The position numbers were made by a program, and so were the translations under genes. The notes under the pieces are model-generated. The model ran no database searches and was not told the DNA's origin. It saw only the letters and a list, made by a program, of their open reading frames with translations. Below are positions 19,295 to 27,187 of a stretch of DNA of 44,995 nt, in pieces; position 1 is the stretch's first letter, and the number at the start of each line of letters is the position of its first letter. This stretch comes from Bacteroidales bacterium (GTDB taxonomy: Bacteria; Bacteroidota; Bacteroidia; Bacteroidales; JAADJA01), in contig JAGQVE010000031.1 in the NCBI GenBank assembly GCA_020438105.1, forward strand, positions 1-44,995, given 5' to 3'.

Positions 19295-20983
19295 TTATTC
19301 CTTTAGATAATTGAAGTACCCACGGAGGCGTTCGGCATTTTTCCGGGAAGGTGTGCGGATTTCAAGTATGGCCGGACGATCGTTTTCATGTGGATTGTAA
19401 AAGGTATGAAGCGCCTGTTCCAGTTCTTCAAAGTTGCAGGCATAATAATAGGGAACATCAAAATTTTGAGCAATAAATTTTGCCGACCAGTTATGATGTG
19501 CCTCAAAAAATGGCTCCAGTTGGTCGGTAGTATCAGGTCCATGGATAAACCGGAAAATTCCACCACCACCATTGTTGATGATGATAATCCTCAGATTACC
19601 GCGAAGATAATGGTTCATGAGTGCATTGGAATCATACAAAAAGCCGAGATCACCGGTGATGATCGTTGTGGGTTTAGTATTCACAAAAGCTGCTCCTGCT
19701 GCTGTGGATATGCTTCCGTCAATTCCGCTTGTTCCCCGGTTACAATTGTAATGGAATTTACGAACCGCCCTGAAAAGCTGCGAATAACGGACCGGGGTGC
19801 TGTTACCAAGTTGCAGGTTTGAATTTTCAGGAATTACCTGAAGTAATTTTTCAAAAACTTTCAGGTCAGAATATTCACATTCCGATAAATATTTTTGATG
19901 ATATACTTCGGATCGTTCAGCACGGTCGATCCACTGGGATTTGTAATTACTTTCTCTGGGTATTACTGATGGAATAAGCTTGTTAAGAAATTCAACAGGA
20001 TCTAACTCAAACGGATCTGTCAAACTTTGGTAAGTATCCATTTTAAAATCAACCGGATCAACATTCCAGTGAATGCTTGGTTTGTTTTGCCGAAGGAAAG
20101 CCTTTACCATTTTTGAAACTACATTTCCACCAATGGTGAGCAACAAATCAGGTTTAAAGTACAATGTTTCTTTTTCACTAATCGTGGATACAACTCTGTC
20201 GATACAACTTACCGTGCAGCACTCATTCAGGTTGGAGGTCGTTTCCGAAAGAATAACCACCGAAGGATCTTCAGCTAATTTAGAAAGTTGTTTTCTGAAG
20301 GTCTCATTGGGCTCCATCATCCCGACAAGGATCATTTTTTTATCGGAGTTATTCCAGGTATGGCTAAATGCCTGAAGTTTTTCGGCCGTAAGATGATTGA
20401 TCTTTATTTGCGGGTCCTTGATTTGGATAGCGAAAGAAAGGTCTTCGATTTGATTATAAATAGGTTCACTGAAGGGCAAATTGATGTGCACAGGTCCGCC
20501 AGCTGGCGCCTGGCTCAGGTTGATCGCCTCATACACAAGATCCATGGCTTGCTTAATCTCAGCATCAGTTCTTATTTCTTCCGGCAATTCATAACTTTTA
20601 ATGATGTAATTGGCAAACACATCTTTTTGTCGGATCGTTTGTCCATCGCCCTGGTCGATCAAATGAGGTGGCCGGTCGGCAGTGAGAATCAAGAGGGGTA
20701 TTTTTTGATAATACGCTTCCGCAATGGCCGGAGCATAATTTAAAACCGCCGATCCTGAAGTACAGGCAATTGCCACCGTTTTTCGGGTTTGCTGGGCAAT
20801 ACCGAGTGCAAAAAAAGCAGCACTACGTTCGTCAATTATGGTCAAAGCTTCAATATCGGGATGCTGGGCAAAAGCAAGGATCAAAGGTGCATTACGCGAT
20901 CCCGGACTGATCACGATATGTTTCATCCCTTTGCGGGCAAACAACTCGGCTGTTAATGCTGCATTTACCTTATCGGAAGTCAT
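19295..20983 (-). CDS. menD: SEPHCHC synthase
   Basis: MenD is a thiamine-diphosphate enzyme that joins isochorismate and 2-oxoglutarate. The 562-residue protein is of normal length. It begins with the Pyr domain including ISPGSRNAPL and IDERSAAFFALG (the ThDP-activating Glu), then ACTSGSAVLNYAPAIAEAYY. The PP domain has GTSGIDGSISTAAGAA and the ThDP/metal motif GDLGFLYDSNALMNH. It is the third gene of the men operon, 40 bases after menF. Confidence 0.96.
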   Translation of the reverse strand: MTSDKVNAALTAELFARKGMKHIVISPGSRNAPLILAFAQHPDIEALTIIDERSAAFFALGIAQQTRKTVAIACTSGSAVLNYAPAIAEAYYQKIPLLILTADRPPHLIDQGDGQTIRQKDVFANYIIKSYELPEEIRTDAEIKQAMDLVYEAINLSQAPAGGPVHINLPFSEPIYNQIEDLSFAIQIKDPQIKINHLTAEKLQAFSHTWNNSDKKMILVGMMEPNETFRKQLSKLAEDPSVVILSETTSNLNECCTVSCIDRVVSTISEKETLYFKPDLLLTIGGNVVSKMVKAFLRQNKPSIHWNVDPVDFKMDTYQSLTDPFELDPVEFLNKLIPSVIPRESNYKSQWIDRAERSEVYHQKYLSECEYSDLKVFEKLLQVIPENSNLQLGNSTPVRYSQLFRAVRKFHYNCNRGTSGIDGSISTAAGAAFVNTKPTTIITGDLGFLYDSNALMNHYLRGNLRIIIINNGGGGIFRFIHGPDTTDQLEPFFEAHHNWSAKFIAQNFDVPYYYACNFEELEQALHTFYNPHENDRPAILEIRTPSRKNAERLRGYFNYLKE

Positions 20984-21023
20984 GGGGCAAAGGTCGGGAA
21001 AATTTATTTTTAATTCAGGAAGA

Positions 21024-22121
21024 TTAAAGCAGCTTAAGGAGGGTTTTGGATTTTAAAACCGTTTCCATCCACTCCTTTTCCGGGTCGGATTTTGCCGTTA
21101 GTCCTCCGCCGACAAACAAAGCCAATTGACCGGGAAGGATTTTCATACACCGAAGATTCACAAACAAATCTGTTTTACCCAGATAATTGATCGGGCCACA
21201 ATATCCTGCATAATATTCCCGGTTGTGCTTTTCGGTATCCAAAATTAAATTTAATGCAGCCTGTTTGGGATAGCCGCAAACAGCAGGAGTTGGATGGAGT
21301 TTCACCAGGAATTCACCAAGTTTGTCTTTCAGATACTCGCGATTAAAATCATATTTATTGATAAGATGAATTAAATCACCAGCCTGAATATTTTCAGTAG
21401 CAGTTTTGTTGAATTGAGTTATATCAAATGCGGCTAAAATTTCTTCCATATAGTCGTTCACAAGCTGCTGTTCTTCTATTTCTTTTGCCTGCCATTGATG
21501 TTTTTCGCCGTATCCCTCACCCGGTAAGGTTCCTGCCAATGAAACCGTTCGTGCAGTTTTTTCATCTATTCTTATCAGGGATTCGGGAGTAGCCCCGGCC
21601 CAGGTACCGGTTCCCGGAATGTGAATGATGTGGCAAAATGCGTTAGGATATGCTTCCTGCATTTTCATGAAAAACTCACCCGCATTAAATTCTTTGGATT
21701 TCTGAACTTTTTCCACCCTCGATAAAACTGCTTTTTCAATGCTGTGATCAAAACCCTCAGTAAATTTACCGGCCCGCCTGAGGTATTCTTCTTTTGTGGT
21801 ATTTTCCGGAATCTGAACTTCGTAATCGCGATACAAAGGCTTTTGAGCTGAGATCGATTTTAATAATTCCTTTTCAAAATCATCATTATAAATGATCATT
21901 TCAGGTTCAAAAAACACCACCGGATAATTGGTTCTGCGATGAAATGGAGCATAAATAAATCCGGGAAGGTCAATTACTTCGATGATGGACTCCACTAGAT
22001 TAAACCCACCCGAGCGCTGCACCCAGGTGATAGTTTGTTCCTCATCCGGCAAACGATAACTTACAAAGGGAATTTGCTTTTCAAGGCATAGATTGATTAG
22101 TCTGACCAGTTTTTTCGCCAC
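21024..22121 (-). CDS. menF: Isochorismate synthase
   Basis: The enzyme isomerises chorismate to isochorismate, committing it to menaquinone. The 365-residue protein has the chorismate-binding domain of the MenF/EntC/DhbC group. Visible motifs are SLAGTLPGEG, the EEQQLVNDYMEEIL helix, LHPTPAVCGYPKQ, and EYYAGYCGPINYLGKTDLFVNLRCMKI, followed by FVGGGLTAKSDPEKEWMET. Siderophore-type isochorismate synthases share these motifs, but the operon points to menaquinone. It is preceded by the thioesterase gene at 15 bases. Confidence 0.94.
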   Translation of the reverse strand: MAKKLVRLINLCLEKQIPFVSYRLPDEEQTITWVQRSGGFNLVESIIEVIDLPGFIYAPFHRRTNYPVVFFEPEMIIYNDDFEKELLKSISAQKPLYRDYEVQIPENTTKEEYLRRAGKFTEGFDHSIEKAVLSRVEKVQKSKEFNAGEFFMKMQEAYPNAFCHIIHIPGTGTWAGATPESLIRIDEKTARTVSLAGTLPGEGYGEKHQWQAKEIEEQQLVNDYMEEILAAFDITQFNKTATENIQAGDLIHLINKYDFNREYLKDKLGEFLVKLHPTPAVCGYPKQAALNLILDTEKHNREYYAGYCGPINYLGKTDLFVNLRCMKILPGQLALFVGGGLTAKSDPEKEWMETVLKSKTLLKLL

Positions 22122-22136
22122 TATTAAATTTTATAG

Positions 22137-22553
22137 TTATTTGGGTACCACCATAACAGTTACTCTTGCAATTGATGCCCGCACCCCTTGCTCGTTTTTA
22201 ATGTCCACATCCCACACATGGGTCATCTTACCCCGATGGATGATTCTTGCTTCGCCAAAAACCACCCCCGACCGAACCGCTCCAACATGATTGGAAGTAA
22301 CCGAAGCACCCCGAATATCGAAATTATTAAGATCAACCAAAAGTGCGGATCCCAAACTGGCAACCGTTTCGGCCAGGGCAAGGCTGGCACCGCCATGCAG
22401 AATGTCAAATGGTTGTTTAGTACGATGATCCACCGGCATTTGGGCCTTTACATACCCATCCTTTATTTCCAAATATTCGATGCCAAGCTGTTCCATGAGT
22501 GTGCCCTTACTTTGGGCGTTTAATTCCGAAATGGGTGTGTCAAGTGTAATCAT
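22137..22553 (-). CDS. menI: Hotdog-fold acyl-CoA thioesterase, probable DHNA-CoA hydrolase
   Basis: The 138-residue protein is a PaaI/YbgC-like hotdog thioesterase. PFDILHGGASLALAETVAS contains the HGG turn and catalytic Glu typical of 4-hydroxybenzoyl-CoA thioesterases and of DHNA-CoA thioesterases (MenI/YdiI). As first gene of the men operon it very likely hydrolyses 1,4-dihydroxy-2-naphthoyl-CoA, the step between MenB and MenA. A broader housekeeping acyl-CoA role cannot be excluded from sequence. The operon promoter lies just upstream. Confidence 0.85.
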   Translation of the reverse strand: MITLDTPISELNAQSKGTLMEQLGIEYLEIKDGYVKAQMPVDHRTKQPFDILHGGASLALAETVASLGSALLVDLNNFDIRGASVTSNHVGAVRSGVVFGEARIIHRGKMTHVWDVDIKNEQGVRASIARVTVMVVPK

Positions 22554-22569
22554 CCTAAAATATTTGATG

Positions 22570-22577
22570 CAAAGTTA
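22570..22577 (-). promoter_or_regulatory. -7 box (TAACTTTG) of the men operon
   Basis: On the minus strand TAACTTTG matches TAnnTTTG perfectly and lies 16 bases before the thioesterase ATG. No TTG at ideal -33 spacing is seen. It stands back to back with the promoter of the alcohol dehydrogenase gene, so the 109-base gap is a divergent promoter region. Confidence 0.5.
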
Positions 22578-22631
22578 ACCAAACCTTTCAAAGAATATTT
22601 TACATCCTCTCGACCAATTGTTAAAGTTTAA

Positions 22632-22639
22632 TAATTTTG
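22632..22639 (+). promoter_or_regulatory. -7 box (TAATTTTG) of the alcohol dehydrogenase gene
   Basis: TAATTTTG is a perfect TAnnTTTG match 23 bases before the chosen ATG at 22663. It overlaps the open frame upstream of that ATG, supporting the later start. Confidence 0.5.
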
Positions 22640-22662
22640 CTTCACTAACAATTTATTCGATT

Positions 22663-23808
22663 ATGGTAAACTTTAAAATTGATAACCCTACTACCGTTCA
22701 TTTTGGTAAAGATGTAATGAACGAACTCGGAAAAACCGTTGCCCTTTACGGTAAAAAAGTGATGCTGGTTTATGGCAAAGGTTCCATTAAATCAAATGGA
22801 ATTTATGATATAACCATTTCGCAATTAAATTCCTTTGGTGCTGAAGTGGTTGAATTCAGTGGCATTAAGCCCAATCCACTTGTTGATGATGTGAATGAAG
22901 CTGCCGAATTGGGCCGTAAAGAGAAAGTGGATGTGATCCTGGCCGTTGGAGGCGGAAGTGTAATTGATTCAGCCAAGGTTATCGCAGTATCTATTCCCAT
23001 GCAAACCTCAGCCTGGCGGGTAATGATCAAACTGGATACACCTAAAAAAGCGATTCCATTAGTAGCCGTTTTAACCCTCGCTGCCACCGGAACCGAAATG
23101 AATCCCTTTGCTGTTTTGCAAAATGAGGAAGCCAATAAAAAAATTGGTTTCGGACATCGACTGATGTACCCAAAACACTCCTTTCTTGACCCGCAAAATA
23201 CCTTTTCTGTCTCAAAAAACTACACCGCTTACGGAATCGTTGACCTCATGGCCCATTGTATGGAAAACTACTTTGGCAAAGGAGAAGCTACTTTATCAGA
23301 TCGCTTTGTATTTTCAATTTTAAACGAAGCAGTAGCATACGGACCCAAATTGCTCAGCAATTTACAAGATTATGATCTCCGTGCTAAGATCATGTATGCC
23401 GCTACCATGGCACTTAACGGACTTACAGCCTATGGCCGCGAATCGGGTGATTGGGGCGTTCATGATATCGGTCATACGCTTTCGGTTTTATTTGACACAC
23501 CACACGGAGCAAGCCTTTCAGTGGGATACCCGGCCTGGCTTAAAGTTTTAAAAGAGAGGATGCCGGATAGAATAGCTGAACTTGGAAACGCGGTATTTGA
23601 TGTTAAAACTGCGGATGAAACCATTGCTTCTTTGGAGCATTTCTTTAAATCGGTCGGCAGCCCCATCTCTTTGAAAGAAGCAGGAATTTCCTCAGAAAAA
23701 AAACCTCTGATTTTGGACACCATGATCAAAAACAAAGTTCGTGGTGGAAACTATAAACTTTCAGAAGAAGATCTGAAGCTGCTGGTTGATTACATGGATC
23801 AAAACTAA
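22663..23808 (+). CDS. Iron-containing alcohol dehydrogenase (butanol dehydrogenase/YqhD type)
   Basis: These group III dehydrogenases reduce aldehydes to alcohols with NAD(P)H, acting in fermentation or aldehyde detoxification in the cytoplasm. The 381-residue protein has the family's N-terminal NPTTVHFGKD, the dinucleotide motif VGGGSVIDSAK, and metal-ligand regions YGIVDLMAHCMENYF and WGVHDIGHTLSV with DTPHGASLS. Length and motifs resemble BdhA/YqhD, which prefer NADPH. The frame is open upstream to 22618, but MVNFKIDNPT is the family start and a -7 box lies within the extension. Its stop codon interlocks with that of the convergent DUF2809 gene. Confidence 0.94.
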   Translation: MVNFKIDNPTTVHFGKDVMNELGKTVALYGKKVMLVYGKGSIKSNGIYDITISQLNSFGAEVVEFSGIKPNPLVDDVNEAAELGRKEKVDVILAVGGGSVIDSAKVIAVSIPMQTSAWRVMIKLDTPKKAIPLVAVLTLAATGTEMNPFAVLQNEEANKKIGFGHRLMYPKHSFLDPQNTFSVSKNYTAYGIVDLMAHCMENYFGKGEATLSDRFVFSILNEAVAYGPKLLSNLQDYDLRAKIMYAATMALNGLTAYGRESGDWGVHDIGHTLSVLFDTPHGASLSVGYPAWLKVLKERMPDRIAELGNAVFDVKTADETIASLEHFFKSVGSPISLKEAGISSEKKPLILDTMIKNKVRGGNYKLSEEDLKLLVDYMDQN

Positions 23809-24203
23809 CTTTCGCCTTTTTTAACAAGGTTTTTTATCCCTTTTAACCATAGGAATCCGGCAAAACTACCGGCTAGATAATACGGGAAATCAGTCCAGGT
23901 GAAGGAAGTGCCAAGCACGGTTTTGCCCACAAAAGTAGCTCGTATAATTTGCAGGAATGGAGGATGCCAGAGCTGTAAAAATTCCAGCGCGCAGGTTATT
24001 ATAAAAACCCAGATAGCTATTTTAAGAGAACCTGTTTTTAAAAAAATAAAAGCAAAAACCAGGCACCAGAATATTTCATAAAAAAATCCCCCAAGCGAGT
24101 TGTTTAGCCAATCCTGTGCAGGCCCCTGGTAATATTTTGTGAGAAAACCAATAGGCACAATCACGATAAGTGACAAAATGATCAGAAGACGTTGACGATC
24201 CAT
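23805..24203 (-). CDS. DUF2809 membrane protein
   Basis: The 132-residue protein has about four hydrophobic helices and the pattern of DUF2809: an N-terminal LGGFFYEIFWCLVFAFIF helix, then ALEFLQLWHPPFLQIIRAT, then FTWTDFPYYLAGSFAGF. The Glu, Gln and His residues of EFLQLWH are reminiscent of VanZ-like proteins, to which DUF2809 is distantly similar. No activity is established. Its stop codon (TAG read on the minus strand) shares bases 23806-23807 with the TAA of the alcohol dehydrogenase gene. It is divergent from the MEMO-like gene, 58 bases away. Confidence 0.8.
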   Translation of the reverse strand: MDRQRLLIILSLIVIVPIGFLTKYYQGPAQDWLNNSLGGFFYEIFWCLVFAFIFLKTGSLKIAIWVFIITCALEFLQLWHPPFLQIIRATFVGKTVLGTSFTWTDFPYYLAGSFAGFLWLKGIKNLVKKGES

Positions 24204-24261
24204 TTTAGTAATTTCAAGTGCTCTAATTTAGTTAATTTTATGGTTTGGAAATTACAGGAAT

Positions 24262-25356
24262 ATGAAAAACAAATTAGTGCATTTTGGATTATTTGCTTTT
24301 AGTTTATGGGGTTTGTTTGGGTGTCAATCATCGGTTAAACATTTGGAAAGTAACATCCGTCCGCTGGCCGATACTGTGGGATTTGCGCAGCATAACTGGC
24401 AAATGGATAGCATTATAAATCGGATAGACCAGCTTCTTGACCAAAAACCCGAAATGGCCAAAATCCATTACGAAGGCACTCCAAAATTGGTAATCTGCCC
24501 ACACGATGATTATGCGTATGTCGGACCACTTTATCCTGCAGCCCTGTCGAATATCCATGCAAAAACGATCATTCTTTTTGGGGTAGCACACAAGGCCCGT
24601 TTACTCCACCTTGAAAACCAGATAGTATTTGATAGTTATGATCATTGGAAAGGTCCGTATGGCCCTGTGAAGGTGTCGGATACCAGGGAAGAAATCATCC
24701 AAAATATGCCTGTAGATTTATTCCAGGTAAATGATTCCATGCAGCGGATGGAGCATTCGGTGGAAGCGATCATTCCATTTTTGCAATATTACAATCGCAA
24801 TGTTGAAATTATTTCTATCCTCGTTCCTTATATGTCCTTTGATAAAATGAATGAAATCGCGGAGCCATTGGCCAAAGCAATTAAAAAGGCAACTTTAAAT
24901 AAGGGTCTGGAATGGGGCAAAGATTTCGCTTTTGTTATTTCGACAGATGCCGTTCATTATGGCGATCAAGACTGGGGCGAAAGTAACTTTGCCTTCTATG
25001 GCACCGACAGCGCAGGTTACGCAATGGCCATTACCCACGAACAAGAAATCATGGATACACTTTCAGGAAAATTGAACCCTGGTAAAATACAAGCCTTTTG
25101 TAATTTCACGGTAGATGAAGACGATTACAAAAAATACAAATGGACCTGGTGCGGAAGATATTCAGTGCCGATGGGGCTTTTAACAGCTTATGATTTGAAT
25201 GAAGATGCAGGTTATGAACCGTTAATGGGCACGAAGATTGGCTATTCCAACAGCATTGATCATCCGGCTCTGAAAGTTGAAGATATTGGTATGGGATTTA
25301 CTGCACCGGCCGGCAAACATCATTGGGTGGGGTATGCGGCATTGGGGTATAAGTGA
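24262..25356 (+). CDS. Lipoprotein of the MEMO1 / AmmeMemoRadiSam-B family
   Basis: The 364-residue protein has a lipoprotein signal peptide (hydrophobic residues 7-19, lipobox LFGC with Cys21) followed by a MEMO-type domain, a fold related to extradiol dioxygenases and phosphorylases. Conserved histidines are visible in CPHDDYAYVGPLYP (His81), FGVAHK (His110) and STDAVHYGDQDW. The family cysteine sits in WTWCGRYSVPMGL. The usual family motifs read PHAGYxYSG and GPNH, so the active-site region is shifted but its metal-type ligands remain. In many prokaryotes this protein is encoded with AMMECR1 and a radical SAM protein; neither is here. Human MEMO1 binds copper, so a periplasmic metal or redox role is possible but unproven. 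Confidence 0.82.
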   Translation: MKNKLVHFGLFAFSLWGLFGCQSSVKHLESNIRPLADTVGFAQHNWQMDSIINRIDQLLDQKPEMAKIHYEGTPKLVICPHDDYAYVGPLYPAALSNIHAKTIILFGVAHKARLLHLENQIVFDSYDHWKGPYGPVKVSDTREEIIQNMPVDLFQVNDSMQRMEHSVEAIIPFLQYYNRNVEIISILVPYMSFDKMNEIAEPLAKAIKKATLNKGLEWGKDFAFVISTDAVHYGDQDWGESNFAFYGTDSAGYAMAITHEQEIMDTLSGKLNPGKIQAFCNFTVDEDDYKKYKWTWCGRYSVPMGLLTAYDLNEDAGYEPLMGTKIGYSNSIDHPALKVEDIGMGFTAPAGKHHWVGYAALGYK

Positions 25357-25385
25357 GTTGAGGGCGAATGACTAAAGTGACGAGC

Positions 25386-25419
25386 GAGATAAAGTTAAAA
25401 GTGAGCTAAAGTTGGAAGT
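25386..25419 (+). repeat. Short degenerate tandem repeat in a spacer
   Basis: Two adjacent 17-base units, GAGATAAAGTTAAAAGT and GAGCTAAAGTTGGAAGT, agree at 14 of 17 positions, with looser related sequence on both sides. They fill the 68-base gap before the prolyl-tRNA editing gene. No function is evident. Confidence 0.4.
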
Positions 25420-25424
25420 GAATA

Positions 25425-25964
25425 ATGTATGAAGTTAAAGATTCAATTGAATTATTTAGAAATTATCAGATGAATGGACAACCCGAACTATACAAAGCAC
25501 TGGAGGATTTAAACATTGATTTTGAATATTACGAGCATCCGCCGGCGCCAACGATTGAAGAAGCTAAAAAGTACTGGAAAGATTTAGTGGCAACGCATTG
25601 CAAAAATATCTTCTTCCGAAACCATAAAGGCAACCGGCATTATCTTGTGGTTTTGGAACATACGCAGGACCTCGATATTCATGACCTCGAAAAAAGGTTA
25701 AAACAAGGAAAACTCACTTTTGCGTCTCCGCAACGGATGATGAAATATCTTGGCATCACACCGGGATCGGTTTCTCCTTTTGCACTGATCAACGACAAAG
25801 AAAACCAAGTGCATGTGTTTTTTGATGAGAACCTGAAAAATTCCGAAAAGATCAGTTTTCATCCCTGTATCAATACGGCTTCATTGGTGGTTCAATTTTC
25901 TGATTTTGAGAAATTCATGCATTGGGTGGGGAATACGTTTGAGTTTTTGAAGTTGTATGATTAA
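25425..25964 (+). CDS. Prolyl-tRNA deacylase / YbaK-domain editing protein
   Basis: The protein is a stand-alone editing domain of the YbaK/ProXp-ala (PrdX) group, which hydrolyses mischarged aminoacyl-tRNA such as Ala-tRNA-Pro in the cytoplasm. Features are YKALEDLNIDFEYYEHPPAPTIEEA, KNIFFRNHKGNRHYLVVLEH, and LTFASPQRMMKYLGITPGSVSPFALIND with a late SFHPCINTASLVV. These match the family strand order and its substrate-pocket GxxPGSVSPF loop. At 179 residues it is the normal size. The exact amino acid edited is not decided by sequence. The next in-frame ATG lies 15 codons in, but the earlier one keeps a conserved leader helix. Confidence 0.88.
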   Translation: MYEVKDSIELFRNYQMNGQPELYKALEDLNIDFEYYEHPPAPTIEEAKKYWKDLVATHCKNIFFRNHKGNRHYLVVLEHTQDLDIHDLEKRLKQGKLTFASPQRMMKYLGITPGSVSPFALINDKENQVHVFFDENLKNSEKISFHPCINTASLVVQFSDFEKFMHWVGNTFEFLKLYD

Positions 25965-25978
25965 AATTGATAGACTTT

Positions 25979-26036
25979 AAATTTGTCAACGTAATGACTA
26001 ATTTTAGCTAAAATTTGTCAACATACTGACAAATTT
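25979..26036 (+). promoter_or_regulatory. Two tandem palindromic operator-like sites
   Basis: Site 2 (26011-26036) is a perfect inverted repeat: AAATTTGTCA, six bases, TGACAAATTT. Site 1 (25979-26004) is the same palindrome with one mismatch in the second arm. The two sites are 32 bases apart, about three helical turns, so a dimeric regulator could bind both on one face. Site 2 contains the probable -33 element of the ATPase gene, which suggests repression. A weaker alternative is that site 2, followed by T-rich sequence, also serves as an AU-rich terminator for the upstream gene. Confidence 0.6.
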
Positions 26037-26046
26037 TTTATTTTTG
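26014..26046 (+). promoter_or_regulatory. Promoter of the AAA/DUF4143 gene: TTTG / N21 / TATTTTTG
   Basis: TTTG at 26014-26017 and TATTTTTG at 26039-26046 have consensus-like spacing of 21 bases. The start codon at 26058 lies only 11 bases past the -7 box, so the transcript would have a very short leader or none. Confidence 0.55.
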
Positions 26047-26057
26047 CAAAAAAAGCT

Positions 26058-27185
26058 ATGATCGGAAGACAAATTGAATCCATCCTTTTGCAATACCTGA
26101 AACCCAATAAAGTGGTTGTTTTATTGGGTGCACGACGCATTGGCAAAACCACCCTGATCAAAAAGATTGAACGTACCTTTGAAAGGAACACACTGTATCT
26201 GAATGCTGAGGATACACTTTCTAAAGAGATCCTCGAAACAAAAAGTATTTCATCTTACAAAAGAAACTTCGAAGGCATCGATTTGCTGATCATTGATGAA
26301 GCCCAGGTTATTCCGGAAATCGGTAAAATCCTTAAACTTATTGTGGATGAATTGGAAGGGATAAAAGTCCTTGCCACCGGATCATCCGCTTTTGATTTGA
26401 TGAACCGGTTCGGTGAGCCGCTGACGGGCCGAAGTTTTACGTTTCACCTATATCCTTTCTCACAGTCGGAATTGAAAGAAATTGAGAACCCGATTGAAAT
26501 GAAACAAAACCTGGCTGATAAACTGGTATTTGGAATGTATCCCGAACTTCTCGAATACAAAACAGCGAATGAAAAAAAGACCTACCTGAATAACCTGGTG
26601 AATACCTATCTGTTAAAAGATATTCTGGCTCTCGAGGGATTAAGGGGTAGTTCAAAAATTATGGACCTGTTAAAATTGCTTGCCTGGCAAACCGGCATGG
26701 AGGTATCACCGCACGAACTGGGCAAAAATCTTAATATGAGTAAAAATACGGTGGATAAGTACCTAGATTTGCTTCAAAAGGTGTTTGTTATTTTTGAATT
26801 GAAAGCGTTCAGTAAAAACCTAAGAAAAGAGGTGAGCAAAAACCGAAAATGGTATTTTGTGGATACCGGTGTCAGAAATGCGATCATATCCGATTTTTCA
26901 CCGGTTGAAACGCGCAAAGATGTCGGTCAGCTCTGGGAAAATTTCATCATATCAGAAAGATTGAAAAAGCACAATAATCAGTTATCCGGGACGCATTTGC
27001 ATTTTTGGCGAACTTATGATCAACAGGAGATAGACCTAGTAGAAGAAACCGATGGTAATTTGAACGGCTTTGAAATTAAATGGCAAAAAACAAAAGGTAA
27101 GATTCCTATCGCATGGAAGAACACCTACCCGGAAGCCGGATTTTCAATCCTTACAAAAAGTGATTATCCGGAAAATATTGAATAG
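26058..27185 (+). CDS. AAA-family ATPase with DUF4143 domain
   Basis: The 375-residue protein has Walker A GARRIGKTT (residues 24-32), Walker B LLIIDEAQ (around 75-82) and a sensor-like VLATGSSAFDL, the AAA_14 arrangement. It continues with the DUF4143 region: a winged-helix-like NLNMSKNTVDKYLDLL and FELKAFSKNLRKEVSKNRKWYFVDTGVRNA. The C-terminal part (REIDLVEE-like QQEIDLVEE, then GFEIKW) has the spacing of a PD-(D/E)xK nuclease fold. The family is widespread in Bacteria and Archaea with no settled function; links to mobile or defence functions are speculative. Two palindromic operators overlap its promoter. It is likely monocistronic and runs convergent to the LytTR remnant two bases after its stop. 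Confidence 0.9.
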   Translation: MIGRQIESILLQYLKPNKVVVLLGARRIGKTTLIKKIERTFERNTLYLNAEDTLSKEILETKSISSYKRNFEGIDLLIIDEAQVIPEIGKILKLIVDELEGIKVLATGSSAFDLMNRFGEPLTGRSFTFHLYPFSQSELKEIENPIEMKQNLADKLVFGMYPELLEYKTANEKKTYLNNLVNTYLLKDILALEGLRGSSKIMDLLKLLAWQTGMEVSPHELGKNLNMSKNTVDKYLDLLQKVFVIFELKAFSKNLRKEVSKNRKWYFVDTGVRNAIISDFSPVETRKDVGQLWENFIISERLKKHNNQLSGTHLHFWRTYDQQEIDLVEETDGNLNGFEIKWQKTKGKIPIAWKNTYPEAGFSILTKSDYPENIE

Positions 27186-27187
27186 GC

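Noticed and set aside
20288..20743. A 151-codon plus-strand open frame inside menD
   Set aside because: It is antisense to conserved MenD sequence and lacks any domain signal.
26011..26045. Reading the second palindrome as an ordinary terminator of the prolyl-tRNA editing gene
   Set aside because: The stem has few G-C pairs, the same palindrome is repeated 32 bases earlier, and it contains the -33 element, so an operator is the better reading; a dual role is not excluded.
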